Below are positions 18,726-27,888 of a stretch of 64,000 bases of DNA, in pieces. The notes beneath the pieces were generated by a model. It had not been told where the DNA came from, searched no databases, and saw only the letters and a program-made list of their open reading frames with translations. This DNA comes from Clostridium disporicum (lineage in GTDB: Bacteria > Bacillota > Clostridia > Clostridiales > Clostridiaceae), in contig NZ_CYZX01000015.1 of assembly GCF_001405015.1 (NCBI RefSeq), positions 23,561 to 87,560 on the forward strand, read 5' to 3'. Numbering within the stretch: the first letter of the stretch is position 1; each line of letters starts with the position of its first letter. The translations under genes were made by a program, and so were the position numbers.

Positions 18726-18742
18726 AACTGGTAATGACCACT
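18726..18742. promoter_or_regulatory. Probable GntR operator, autoregulatory
   Basis: AACTGGTAATGACCACT, with core GGTAATGACC, 13 bp before the regulator start. It matches the site at 17860-17875 over AACTGGTAAT-N-ACC. Confidence 0.6.
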
Positions 18743-18888
18743 TAATATTATTATAATTCTTTTCCTAATATATTCCAACTAGATTTTCTATTATCTAATA
18801 AACTTTTCAACGACCTTTTTAGATTCTTTTCTAATTGCAAACACTTAAACTTAAATATCTAAAAAATTTGTCTAAAGCTCAAAAAAAT

Positions 18889-18937
18889 ACAATATGTAAT
18901 TATTAGACAACTTATTGCCCATAACTACATATTGTTA
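18889..18937 (-). terminator. Terminator after the 186-aa membrane protein gene
   Basis: ACAATATGTA paired with TACATATTGT, with extension ATTAT/ATAAC; the minus strand continues ATTTTTTT. Confidence 0.7.
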
Positions 18938-18962
18938 ATTGTTTTTTATATGATTATAAATT

Positions 18963-19523
18963 TTAACTAGCAGTCTTATAGCTACTTCTAAAGAATAATT
19001 GATAATTTAAAATATTAATAATTGATATTATAACTAAGAACAATCCTGTAAATTCAATTGATATAACAACCATGCTAATCATATATAGAAGTAAACTAGC
19101 TAAAAATATTATTACTACATTCCATATTTTTATATTAGCTTGTTTTTTGCTTATTATCTCCATCATTTGAGCTTCTGATAAATCTTCATTACTATACTTT
19201 TTAGAAAGCATATTAGTTCCAATAGTTGTGATAAGCTGTTTACTAACAAAATCACAAATAAAGATTATAAATAATCCTATAATTGATAGTAAGAAAATTT
19301 GATAATTACTTACATCTAAAGAAAGCATAACTGTCGATGCTTTAAATGTAGCAAATAAGCTCACTGGAAGCAATAATATTATAGGTAACATTACTAGACT
19401 AAACATAAATGTTATTTTTAAGTTTTCTTTAAAAGACTTTCCTTTGTTTATCGTAGCTGTCAAAATAAAAGAAAAAATTAAAATTACTAGTATTGCTATT
19501 AGTGCTGTAATAATGTACTTCAT
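18963..19523 (-). CDS. Membrane protein of unknown function
   Basis: 186 aa, ATG behind GGGGGG. Four or five hydrophobic helices (about 1-24, 36-62, 78-96, 132-152, 156-176) with a short charged loop after the third (SKKYSNEDLSEAQMMEIISKKQ). I do not recognise the family. It stands alone between two terminators. The gap 19524-19710 holds AT-rich promoter-like sequence and no gene. Confidence 0.75.
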   Translation of the reverse strand: MKYIITALIAILVILIFSFILTATINKGKSFKENLKITFMFSLVMLPIILLLPVSLFATFKASTVMLSLDVSNYQIFLLSIIGLFIIFICDFVSKQLITTIGTNMLSKKYSNEDLSEAQMMEIISKKQANIKIWNVVIIFLASLLLYMISMVVISIEFTGLFLVIISIINILNYQLFFRSSYKTAS

Positions 19524-19710
19524 CCCATATCCCCCCTTAAATTCATTAATCCCTTTTATACTTTATATAATGTATTAATTATATAACATAATTTATATTT
19601 TGTATATTTTTTATAATTTTACCTAATTTTTTAATAATTATATGCAATAAAAAACCTCTTTTTTATATAGTTTGTTTAAATATTTTATCAACATTATATA
19701 ATTCTATATA

Positions 19711-19736
19711 AAAAAAGCAGCTATTGCTGCTTTTTT
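19711..19736. terminator. Bidirectional terminator after the glycosylase gene
   Basis: AAAAAAGCAGC, loop TATT, GCTGCTTTTTT; A/T flanks allow termination on either strand. Confidence 0.9.
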
Positions 19737-19755
19737 ACCATTAACTTATACTATT

Positions 19756-20667
19756 TTAAAGTTTTATATTATTTTCTCTAGCATAATAGAAAAGATATTG
19801 TTGTGCTAGGCCTGATAATTCACCGAACTTATCTCTTCCGAAAACTCTAATCTTGTTTAATGATACATCTGGAGCTACATAAAAATGAATCATTGCTCTC
19901 TTAACCCAAACATCAACTGGGAATGCTGATTTCTTTGCCATTGAGAATAACATTATACAATCTGCCACTTTAGCACCTACTCCCATAAATTGTTGAAGGG
20001 CTACGTGACATTCATCGGTATTTAAGGACTTTATATAATCTAAATTATAAATCTTTAATTCCTCATTATCTGGATTTTCTAATGCTTCATTAACTTTTCC
20101 TATAGTATCTAATATGTACTTACTTCTAAACGATGCGCCTGTATCTTTTATTTCTTCTAAAGTTGCATCTTTGATTTGTTCTGGAGTTGGGAATGCATAA
20201 TAAGTATTTCCTTTATACTCAATTTTATCTCCCCATCTTTCAGATATCTTCTTAATTGTCTTCATGATAGCCGGAATACTATTTCTTGCAGATACTATGA
20301 AACTTATTAACATTTCAAAAGGTTCTTGATTTAAAATTCTTATTCCATATCCAAATTCAACACTTTTTCTTAAAATTTCATCTTTCGCAAGTTCTTCTTT
20401 TAATTCAGAGTAATTTGTATTTAAATCTAAATAATCTTTCCATATCTCTTCGAAATCATTAAGATTCGTATTATATATAGTTACATCATCTCCATTTTGT
20501 ACAATTTCAATAACTCTTCTGTATGCAACTACAATATAATTTGTATCAGATATCTTTTCCCATCTAAAACATTGTCCACACTCAAGTATTTGCTTTATAT
20601 CAAAGTTTTTTACACCTTTTATCATTATAGAATTATCATCAATTTGTATTACTTCTTTATAATCCAT
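19756..20667 (-). CDS. ogg: 8-oxoguanine DNA glycosylase / AP lyase (OGG1 type)
   Basis: 303 aa. OGG_N domain (about 20-115, opening with ILECGQCFRWEKI) and an HhH-GPD domain. The hairpin GVGAKVADCI holds the catalytic Lys (about 231), and FPVDVWVKRAM the catalytic Asp (about 250), as in eukaryal-type OGG1. It removes oxidised guanine opposite C. An anaerobe exposed to oxygen benefits from this. Monocistronic by its flanking terminator and spacing. Confidence 0.92.
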   Translation of the reverse strand: MDYKEVIQIDDNSIMIKGVKNFDIKQILECGQCFRWEKISDTNYIVVAYRRVIEIVQNGDDVTIYNTNLNDFEEIWKDYLDLNTNYSELKEELAKDEILRKSVEFGYGIRILNQEPFEMLISFIVSARNSIPAIMKTIKKISERWGDKIEYKGNTYYAFPTPEQIKDATLEEIKDTGASFRSKYILDTIGKVNEALENPDNEELKIYNLDYIKSLNTDECHVALQQFMGVGAKVADCIMLFSMAKKSAFPVDVWVKRAMIHFYVAPDVSLNKIRVFGRDKFGELSGLAQQYLFYYARENNIKL

Positions 20668-20753
20668 AAAACACCTCTGTTTGTTTAAAATAAATTTATG
20701 GCTTACGCTATATATTTAATTTTATCTTTTCTTTATTCCTTAATTAATATTCA

Positions 20754-21179
20754 TTATCTATTAATAGCATAATGCTCGCTATACTCTTTAACTATTTCAT
20801 CTAAAACCTCTGCTGCAGTGATCATCATTTTGGTACATCTTGGTACACCTTGCTCATAATACTTATCTTTTAATGGTAAACAATCTAAAGAGCCCATTCT
20901 TTTATAGTATTCATTCATAAATTTAACTGTCATAGCTCTTACTTGCGGACTTTGATGTCCTCTTTCTGTAGTAAACATTATACCTAATGTTGCTATAGAC
21001 CCAGTAATTGCACCACATATACTTCCAATAGCCATTCCACCGCCAAATGATGCCATAGTCATTAAAGTTTGCTTGGATATATTTAAATCATATTCCTCAT
21101 TTGCTGCAACAAGCATACATTCAGCACAATTCAAATCATATTCTTTATCATAATATTTAATCACTCTATCAACTAACAT
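20754..21179 (-). CDS. C_GCAxxG_C_C family redox-type protein
   Basis: 141 aa. Conserved Cys pattern NCAEC (about 18-22), a glycine-rich helix GSICGAITGS (about 57-66) and two later Cys (LDC about 99, RC about 114), fitting the pfam09719-like C_GCAxxG_C_C family. Members are common in anaerobes and are thought to bind a metal or redox centre; biochemical function is unknown. ATG preceded by GGGAGAAA. Confidence 0.8.
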   Translation of the reverse strand: MLVDRVIKYYDKEYDLNCAECMLVAANEEYDLNISKQTLMTMASFGGGMAIGSICGAITGSIATLGIMFTTERGHQSPQVRAMTVKFMNEYYKRMGSLDCLPLKDKYYEQGVPRCTKMMITAAEVLDEIVKEYSEHYAINR

Positions 21180-21261
21180 AAGTTTCTCCCTTCATAGTTA
21201 TCTAGCTTTTCTTACGTATAATAATTATTATATATTAAATTTTATTATTTAACAAAATATA

Positions 21262-21741
21262 TTATTTTTTATACAAATTTTGATAAGAAATTATAAAATG
21301 CGAAACTCCAAAAATTATCATAATTCCAACAGCTATATAATTATTCATCCATAAAGATGCAAAAATAAAATATAAAACTGGAAAAATAGCTAAAGGGATA
21401 GGTACAAATAAAAAGTTCTTTCCAAGTAAACTGTCATTCATACCACCTATAAAATATCTTATCCAAACCATATAATATAAAGCTAAAAATAATATACTTA
21501 AATATAAAAATGGATTTTTAAAATTTAATTCTTTATAGCTAACAAAAAAACAAATAAAAATTGCAAATAATATTCTACTTCCTTGCTCTATTACTTCAAT
21601 AATAGAAGTTCCATTAGACGTAACTGTGCTTTCTTTTTTAGGAGCTACCATAAAATAAACAATATTTATAAGCATAGGTAATAAAAATATAATTAATCCT
21701 ATAACAGAGAACTTAAACTTCAATTCAAACAATAAAAACAC
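21262..21741 (-). CDS. Membrane protein of unknown function
   Basis: Up to 159 aa. Hydrophobic segments at about 12-32, 50-68, 76-96, 108-128 and 132-152 suggest five membrane helices. The GTG at 21741 abuts the AAGGGG ribosome site; a TTG at 21732 has better spacing (10 nt), so the start is uncertain. Family not recognised. Confidence 0.65.
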   Translation of the reverse strand: MFLLFELKFKFSVIGLIIFLLPMLINIVYFMVAPKKESTVTSNGTSIIEVIEQGSRILFAIFICFFVSYKELNFKNPFLYLSILFLALYYMVWIRYFIGGMNDSLLGKNFLFVPIPLAIFPVLYFIFASLWMNNYIAVGIMIIFGVSHFIISYQNLYKK

Positions 21742-21778
21742 CCCTTTTTTAATATGGAACTATTTTATCACAAAAAAA

Positions 21779-21817
21779 GGATATAGAAGTGCTTTTACCA
21801 AAAACACTTCCATATCC
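21779..21817 (-). terminator. Terminator of the butyryl-CoA operon
   Basis: GGATATAGAAGTG paired with CACTTCCATATCC (one mismatch), followed on the minus strand by CTTTTTTT. It lies beyond the hairpin array that follows hbd. Confidence 0.8.
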
Positions 21818-21839
21818 TAGTTATCATTTAACGCTAGGC

Positions 21840-21967
21840 AAAATATATCTAATTTAAGTTAGTACTTTCTCTTCCTCTTTGCATTAGTAAATCTTTCACT
21901 TCTCGTAGAAATTTTTCACTTCGTTCAATGAATTCCATTTGGCGTAGTTACCTTTCACCTGAGACAG
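21840..21967. repeat. Degenerate hairpin array with CTTTCAC-type linkers
   Basis: Short hairpins such as TTCT-CGT-AGAA and TTCGTT-C-AATGAA are separated by near-identical linkers TCTTTCACT, TTTTTCACT and CCTTTCACC. The same linker, on either strand, recurs in the arrays at 34411-34663 and 58865-58960. It occupies the space between hbd and its terminator and has no coding potential. Confidence 0.55.
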
Positions 21968-21981
21968 GGATTATTATATAA

Positions 21982-22830
21982 CTACTTGCTATAATCGTAG
22001 AATCCTTTTCCTGTCTTTCTTCCTAACCATCCAGCTCTAACATACTTTCTTAATACGTTACTAGCTCTATATTTATTATCTCCAGTTTCATTATATAAAA
22101 CATCCATAATAGCTAAACAAACATCTAATCCTATTAAATCACCTAAAGCTAAAGGTCCCATAGGATGATTTGCACCATATTTCATAGCTGTATCTATATC
22201 TTCAACAGATGCAATTCCTTCTTGAAGTATAAATGAAGCTTCATTTATCATAGGAATAAGTATTCTATTAACTACAAATCCTGGAGCTTCTTTAACTTCT
22301 ACAGGTTCTTTTCCTATTGCTAAAGCTGCCTCTTTTACTACATCAAATGTCTCTTGAGATGTAGCCATCCCTCTTATAATTTCAACTAACTTCATTACTG
22401 GAGCAGGATTAAAGAAGTGCATTCCAATAACTTTATCAGGTCTTGATGTAGCTGAAGCTACTTCTGTTATAGATAAAGAAGAAGTATTTGAAGCTAATAC
22501 AGCTTCTGGTTTACATATCTTATCTAATTCTGCGAATATTTCTTTCTTAATTTTCATATTTTCGATAGCTGCTTCAATAACTAAATCACAATCAGCAGCT
22601 AGATTCATATCAGTAGTTCCAGAAATTCTTGAAAGTATTTCTTCCTTAACTTCTTCAGTAATTTTTCCTTTAGCTACTTGTTTAGATAATCCTTTATTAA
22701 TAACAGAAATTCCTCTTTCTACAAATTCATCTTTTATATCTCTAACTATAACTTCATATCCCTTTTGAGCAAAAGCTTGAACTATTCCAGCACCCATAGT
22801 TCCAGCACCTAAAACAAAAATCTTTTCCAT
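21982..22830 (-). CDS. hbd: 3-hydroxybutyryl-CoA dehydrogenase
   Basis: 282 aa from the ATG at 22830 (MEKIFVLGAGTMGAGIVQAF); the frame opens at 22851 with GAGGGG between. Rossmann NAD-binding GAGTMGAG, catalytic His in GMHFFNPAPVMKLVE (about 138) and C-terminal domain ending GRKTGKGFYDY. It reduces acetoacetyl-CoA to 3-hydroxybutyryl-CoA in the butyrate pathway. Last gene of crt-bcd-etfB-etfA-hbd. Confidence 0.96.
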   Translation of the reverse strand: MEKIFVLGAGTMGAGIVQAFAQKGYEVIVRDIKDEFVERGISVINKGLSKQVAKGKITEEVKEEILSRISGTTDMNLAADCDLVIEAAIENMKIKKEIFAELDKICKPEAVLASNTSSLSITEVASATSRPDKVIGMHFFNPAPVMKLVEIIRGMATSQETFDVVKEAALAIGKEPVEVKEAPGFVVNRILIPMINEASFILQEGIASVEDIDTAMKYGANHPMGPLALGDLIGLDVCLAIMDVLYNETGDNKYRASNVLRKYVRAGWLGRKTGKGFYDYSK

Positions 22831-22868
22831 ATCCCTTATTTCCCCTCTCATATTAACATTTCATATAA

Positions 22869-23900
22869 CTACACTAATTCTACAGCTATTTCTGATTCCT
22901 TAGATTCCATTGATTTTAATTCACTTATCATTTCTGGTATTACTTTATTTAAATCTCCAACTATTGCATAGTCTGCAACTTTCATTATTGGAGCAGTTTC
23001 ATCTTTATTTATAGCAATAATCATATCTGATTCTTGCATACCAGCGACGTGTTGAATCGCTCCTGAAATACCACAAGCTATATATATGCTTGGTCTTACA
23101 GTTTTACCTGTTTGCCCAACTTGATAATCTCTTTCTATCCAACCTTTATCCACAGCACCTCTTGATCCTCCAACTACTCCACCAAAAGCATCTGCTAATT
23201 CTTGAAGTAATGTGAAGTTTTCTTTAGATCCTACTCCTCTACCACCTGATACTATAACCTTTGCTTCACTTATATCTACAACTTCCTTATTAGCTTTTAC
23301 TATTTCTAAAATTGTAGTTCTTATATCTGAAGCTTCTAATTTAACTTCTACATTTTCCACTGTAAAATCATAATTCTTTTCAGTTAATCTAGAGAACACG
23401 CCTGGTCTTACAGTCGCCATTTGTGGTCTGTGATCAGGACAAGCTATTGTAGCCATAATATTTCCGCCAAAAGCAGGTCTTGTTGCTAATAATGCTCCAT
23501 TTTCAACTTCAACAGCTAAAGATGTACAGTCTGCAGTTAATCCTGTTCTTAATCTTGCCGCAACTCTTGGTCCTAAATCTCTTCCTATAAACGTTGCTCC
23601 TATAAAGAATATTCCTGGCTTTTTATCATTAACTAAATCACAAAGAACTTTTGTGTATCCATCAGTAGTATAGTTTTCTAACTCAGCATGGTCAGCTACT
23701 AATACTTCATCAGCACCATACTCTCCTAATTTATTAGCTAAATGTCCAATATTATTTCCTAATAATACAGCTGTTAACTTAACTCCTAATTCGTTAGCTA
23801 ATCTTCTACTTTCACCTAATATTTCTAAAGATACTTTTTGTAACTCACCATGTCTTTGTTCAGCGAATACCCAAACTCCTTGATAATCTGCTATATTCAT
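22869..23900 (-). CDS. etfA: Electron transfer flavoprotein alpha subunit
   Basis: 343 aa from the ATG at 23900 (MNIADYQGVWVFAEQRHGEL), with GGAGGG 8-9 nt upstream. The C-terminal FAD domain shows SGGRGVGSKENF and VGQTGKTVRPSIYIACGISGAIQH. With EtfB and butyryl-CoA dehydrogenase it forms the flavin-bifurcating complex that couples crotonyl-CoA reduction to ferredoxin reduction. Confidence 0.96.
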   Translation of the reverse strand: MNIADYQGVWVFAEQRHGELQKVSLEILGESRRLANELGVKLTAVLLGNNIGHLANKLGEYGADEVLVADHAELENYTTDGYTKVLCDLVNDKKPGIFFIGATFIGRDLGPRVAARLRTGLTADCTSLAVEVENGALLATRPAFGGNIMATIACPDHRPQMATVRPGVFSRLTEKNYDFTVENVEVKLEASDIRTTILEIVKANKEVVDISEAKVIVSGGRGVGSKENFTLLQELADAFGGVVGGSRGAVDKGWIERDYQVGQTGKTVRPSIYIACGISGAIQHVAGMQESDMIIAINKDETAPIMKVADYAIVGDLNKVIPEMISELKSMESKESEIAVELV

Positions 23901-23919
23901 CATAAATCCCTCCATTCTC

Positions 23920-24699
23920 TTAGATGTAATGTTTTTCTTTTAATCTGCTTAAAACATATGATACTGCTTCTGGTACTGAATCTTTAACTATTTCTCCTGC
24001 ACCTTTTGCTTCCTTAGTCATTGATTTCTTAACCTTTGTAGGTGATCCATTCAATCCTATTTCATTAGCTTCTACATCTAAGTCAGCTGATGTCATTATC
24101 TTTACTTCTTTATTTGCTGTATCAAATATTAATCCAACATTCATATATCTTGGATGATTTAATTCTTCAATAGCTGTTAAAAGGCATGGTGTCTTAACCT
24201 TTATTAATTCATATCCATCTTCTAAAGCTCTATTTACTATTAAGTCACTTCCATCAAATTCAACATTTTGTACATAAGTTACTTGAGGAATTTCTAAATG
24301 TTCTGCTATTTCTGGACCAACTTGAGCTGTATCTCCATCAATAGCTTGTCTTCCTCCAAATATTATGTCATAGTCTAATGTTTTAATAGCTGCTGCTAAA
24401 GTCTTCGATGTTGCAAGTGTATCTGCTCCTCCAAAGGCTCTATCTGTTAAAAGTATAGCTTCATCAGCACCCATACATAACGCTTCTCTTAAAGCTTCTT
24501 TAGCTTGTGGAGGTCCCATACTTATTACTGTAATATGAGCTCCATTTTTTTCTTTTATTTGTAATGCAGCTTCTAAGGCATTCTTATCTTCTGGATTTAT
24601 TATTGAAGGTACACCTTCTCTTATTAAAGTTCCCTTAACTGGATCTATTTTTACTACTGTTGTATCTGGTACTTGTTTTAAACAAACTACTATATTCAT
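23920..24699 (-). CDS. etfB: Electron transfer flavoprotein beta subunit
   Basis: 259 aa, ATG behind GGGAGG. MNIVVCLKQVPDT start and the signature DGDTAQVGPEIAEHL ... VKTPCLLTA are diagnostic. Partner of EtfA in Bcd-Etf electron bifurcation; 19 bp upstream of etfA and 13 bp downstream of bcd. Confidence 0.96.
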   Translation of the reverse strand: MNIVVCLKQVPDTTVVKIDPVKGTLIREGVPSIINPEDKNALEAALQIKEKNGAHITVISMGPPQAKEALREALCMGADEAILLTDRAFGGADTLATSKTLAAAIKTLDYDIIFGGRQAIDGDTAQVGPEIAEHLEIPQVTYVQNVEFDGSDLIVNRALEDGYELIKVKTPCLLTAIEELNHPRYMNVGLIFDTANKEVKIMTSADLDVEANEIGLNGSPTKVKKSMTKEAKGAGEIVKDSVPEAVSYVLSRLKEKHYI

Positions 24700-24712
24700 A
24701 TAAAATACCTCC

Positions 24713-25852
24713 CTATCTTAATGCTGCGCCTGAGATAACCATCTTTTGAACTTCTGAAGTTCCTTCATAAATCTCAGTTATCTTAGCATCTCTCATCATT
24801 CTTTCTACTGGATAATCCTTAGTGTATCCATATCCACCATGAATTTGAACAGCCTTAGTTGTTACTTCCATAGCAACTTCAGCAGCAAATAATTTAGCTC
24901 TTGCAGCATCTACTGTGTAAGGTAATTTATTTTGTTTAAGCCATGCAGCTTTATATACAAGGTGTCTAGCAGCCTCAATCTTAGTGTCCATTTCAGCTAT
25001 CATCCATTGTAATCCTTGGAAAGCACCTAAATTTCTACCAAATTGTTTTCTTTCTTTCATGTATTTAATAGCTTCTTCATAAGCTCCTTCAGCTATCCCT
25101 AATGCTTGAGCTGCTATACCTATTCTTCCTCCATCAAGAGTCTTCATAGCCATACCAAAGCCTTTTCCTTCTTTACCAAGTAAATTTTCCTTTGGAACTA
25201 TACAATTTTCAAATATAAGTTCAGTAGTTGAAGATCCTCTTATTCCTAGCTTCTCTTCTACTTTACCAATAGAGAATCCTGGGAATGACTTTTCAACTAT
25301 AAATGCCGATATACCTCTAGTTCCTTGTTTTTTATCCGTCATCGCAAAAATTACAAATATATCTGCAACTCCTCCATTAGTTATAAATATTTTTGAACCA
25401 TTTAAAACGTAATGATCTCCTTCTAATACAGCTGTTGTTTGTTGACCTGCAGCATCCGTCCCAGCTCCTGGCTCTGTTAATCCAAAAGCACCTATCTTTT
25501 CTCCTTTAGCAAGTGGAACTAAATATTTTTGTTTTTGTTCCTCTGTACCAAAATCATTTATTGCTCCAGCACTTAATGAAGTATGTGCAGAAACTATAAC
25601 CCCAGTAGTCGCACAAACCTTAGATAATTCTTCTACCGTTAAGATGTAAGATAAAACATCTCCACCTGCTCCACCATATTCCTTAGGAAATGGGATTCCC
25701 ATCATTCCAAGCTCACCCATTTTCTTAACATTATCTATTGGGAACTTTTCAGTTTCATCAACTTCAGCAGCTATAGGTTTTACTTCATTTAAAGCAAAGT
25801 TTTTAACCATTTGCTTTACTAGTTCTTGTTCCTTAGTCAATCCAAATTCCAT
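24713..25852 (-). CDS. bcd: Butyryl-CoA dehydrogenase (short-chain acyl-CoA dehydrogenase)
   Basis: 379 aa, full length. FGLTEPGAGTDA and ITNGGVADIFVIFAMT flavin-site motifs; the catalytic Glu is in RDAKITEIYEGTSEVQK (about 366). It reduces crotonyl-CoA to butyryl-CoA using NADH through EtfAB, with concomitant ferredoxin reduction. The strong AGGAGG precedes the ATG. Confidence 0.95.
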   Translation of the reverse strand: MEFGLTKEQELVKQMVKNFALNEVKPIAAEVDETEKFPIDNVKKMGELGMMGIPFPKEYGGAGGDVLSYILTVEELSKVCATTGVIVSAHTSLSAGAINDFGTEEQKQKYLVPLAKGEKIGAFGLTEPGAGTDAAGQQTTAVLEGDHYVLNGSKIFITNGGVADIFVIFAMTDKKQGTRGISAFIVEKSFPGFSIGKVEEKLGIRGSSTTELIFENCIVPKENLLGKEGKGFGMAMKTLDGGRIGIAAQALGIAEGAYEEAIKYMKERKQFGRNLGAFQGLQWMIAEMDTKIEAARHLVYKAAWLKQNKLPYTVDAARAKLFAAEVAMEVTTKAVQIHGGYGYTKDYPVERMMRDAKITEIYEGTSEVQKMVISGAALR

Positions 25853-25887
25853 ATTTGTTACCTCCTACTCCTTACATCCCTTTTTAT

Positions 25888-26682
25888 CTATCTATTTTGG
25901 AAGTTCTTAGCTCTTTTTTCTAAAAATGCAGTCATTCCTTCTAATTGATCCTCTGAATCAAAACACTTACCAAAATCTTCAGCTTCAACTTTAATAGCTG
26001 AATCTATATCTACTTGAGTTCCTCTATTTATTGCATCCTTACATAACTTAACTGCTATTGGTGCATTTGCAATTATTGAACCTGCCATTTTTTTAGCTTC
26101 ATCCATTAAACTTTCTACAGGCACCACTTTATTAACTAATCCTATTCTTAAAGCTTCTTCAGCATTTATCATCGCACATGTATATATAAGTTCCTTAGCT
26201 TTTCCTGCTCCAACTAATCTTGGAAGTCTTTGAGTTCCACCAAATCCTGGAGTTATTCCAAGTCCTGCTTCTGGTTGCGCAAACCTAGCTTTTTCTGATG
26301 CTATTCTTATATCGCATGCCATTGCAAGTTCACAACCTCCCCCTAAAGCAAATCCAGGTATAGCCGCAATTACAGGCTTGTCTAATGTTTCTAATCTTCT
26401 AAATACTTTATTACCAAGTAATCCAAACTCCTCAGCTTCTGTTGAATTTAAATCTTTCATTTCTGCAATATCAGCTCCAGCTACGAAAGCTTTTTGACCA
26501 GCTCCTGTAACTATTACACAATAAATATCACTATTATTTTCAATGCTATCTATTACTATGTCTAACTCTCTCAAAGTGTCTGAATTTAAGGCATTTAAAG
26601 CTTTTGGTCTATTAATAGTAATAGTCGCTAAATTACCTTCAGTTTCAAAAATTACATTTTTTAACTCAACATCAACTTGCAT
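25888..26682 (-). CDS. crt: 3-hydroxybutyryl-CoA dehydratase (crotonase)
   Basis: 264 aa from the ATG at 26682; the 26691 ATG is too close to the GAGAGG ribosome site. Enoyl-CoA hydratase motifs: oxyanion hole AFVAGADIAEM and GGCELAMACDIRIAS with Glu in GLGITPGFGGTQRLPR. It dehydrates 3-hydroxybutyryl-CoA to crotonyl-CoA. First gene of the operon, behind a Rex box; no thiolase gene is adjacent. Confidence 0.95.
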   Translation of the reverse strand: MQVDVELKNVIFETEGNLATITINRPKALNALNSDTLRELDIVIDSIENNSDIYCVIVTGAGQKAFVAGADIAEMKDLNSTEAEEFGLLGNKVFRRLETLDKPVIAAIPGFALGGGCELAMACDIRIASEKARFAQPEAGLGITPGFGGTQRLPRLVGAGKAKELIYTCAMINAEEALRIGLVNKVVPVESLMDEAKKMAGSIIANAPIAVKLCKDAINRGTQVDIDSAIKVEAEDFGKCFDSEDQLEGMTAFLEKRAKNFQNR

Positions 26683-26743
26683 TCTCAACATTCCTCTCTT
26701 TTATACAAAATTCATCATCAAAAAAAGCATAAATCATCACCAA

Positions 26744-26761
26744 TTGTTAATTTTATAACAA
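26744..26761. promoter_or_regulatory. Rex operator upstream of crt
   Basis: TTGTTAATTTTATAACAA, differing from the Rex consensus TTGTTAANNNNTTAACAA at one half-site base, 62 bp before crt. A -10-like TATAAA on the minus strand lies inside it, so Rex binding would block polymerase when NADH/NAD+ is low. The rest of 26692-27044 holds the rex terminator and no other gene. Confidence 0.85.
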
Positions 26762-26956
26762 TTATCGCTAAAAAAATATACTTTCTTGTCGTCTTCAGTA
26801 TAGTAATTGGAATAATTTAATTTCTGTGATTATTATATTACTTTACAAAGAGCTTTTCAATAACTTTTTACATTTAAGTTATTTTTTACCATATTTAATT
26901 TTATCTGCTCTTTTCACAATCAAAATTAAATATAATCCTCCTAAAAAATAAAAAAA

Positions 26957-26998
26957 TATACTTTCAAAATAGTAAATTATTACTACTTTGAAAGTATA
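26957..26998 (-). terminator. Terminator after rex
   Basis: TATACTTTCAAA paired with TTTGAAAGTATA plus inner AGTA/TACT; the minus strand continues into TTTTTT. Confidence 0.75.
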
Positions 26999-27044
26999 TA
27001 TGTATATATTATGTTCTCATTAAATAAATATTCTTTTTCTAAGA

Positions 27045-27704
27045 CTATTCATCCTGTTGATCTTGTTCATGTTCTGCTGCTTCGCTATGCATTAGATATA
27101 TTAAAGTTAATAAACTCTCTGATAGGTGTACATTTTCAACTATTACGTCACTTGGTACTTTTAAATCTACAGGGGCAAAATTCCATATTCCCTTTATTCC
27201 ACATTTAACTAGAATATCACATACCTTTTGGGCATTTATTCTTGGTACACAAATAATTCCAACGTCTGTTGGGTTTGCTTGTGCATATCTTTCTAACTCA
27301 TCAATATCTTGTATCTCAATATCTCTAATCTTCATTCCTAATAATTTTGGATTTGCATCAAAAATTGCATTAATATTTAATCCTGCTTTAGAAAATCTAT
27401 AGTTAGCAATTGCTTGACCTATATTACCAGCTCCAACTATTAAAGCTTTATATTCTCTGTCTAACCCTAATATTAATCCTATTTGGTTATAAAGATCTTT
27501 TACATTATATCCATAGCCTTGTTGTCCGAAATCTCCAAAATTATTTAAATCTTGTCTTATTTGTGAAGCTGTAAAACCTATTTTTTCCCCAAGCTCTTTT
27601 GAAGAAATTCTATCTACATCATTTGCCATTAACTCTTGTAGATATCTATGGTATTTAGGTAATCTTTTAATTACAGCCATAGAAACGTGTTTTTTTCTTT
27701 CCAT
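27045..27704 (-). CDS. rex: Redox-sensing transcriptional repressor Rex
   Basis: 219 aa. N-terminal winged helix (about 8-80, RISSKELGEKIGFTASQIRQDL, GYGYNVKDL) and C-terminal Rossmann domain with GAGNIGQA (about 90). Rex senses NADH/NAD+ and represses fermentation genes when NADH is low. It lies just upstream of the crt operon, which carries a Rex box. Confidence 0.96.
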   Translation of the reverse strand: MERKKHVSMAVIKRLPKYHRYLQELMANDVDRISSKELGEKIGFTASQIRQDLNNFGDFGQQGYGYNVKDLYNQIGLILGLDREYKALIVGAGNIGQAIANYRFSKAGLNINAIFDANPKLLGMKIRDIEIQDIDELERYAQANPTDVGIICVPRINAQKVCDILVKCGIKGIWNFAPVDLKVPSDVIVENVHLSESLLTLIYLMHSEAAEHEQDQQDE

Positions 27705-27888
27705 AATCTAAATTCTCCTTAAAGTATCTTATATTTAATTAAGTCCACTTTCTCTACTTTTATACATTGATAATATAATAACATACTTTTAGCAAGTATT
27801 CTATATATCAAAATAATATAGATGAGCTATTTTCGTAAATATTTTTTTATTAAATGTATATCAAACAAGTAATAGTGTATATTATTTT

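Noticed and set aside
27045..27208. 65-aa plus-strand open frame over rex
   Set aside because: Antisense to the well-conserved C-terminus of Rex.
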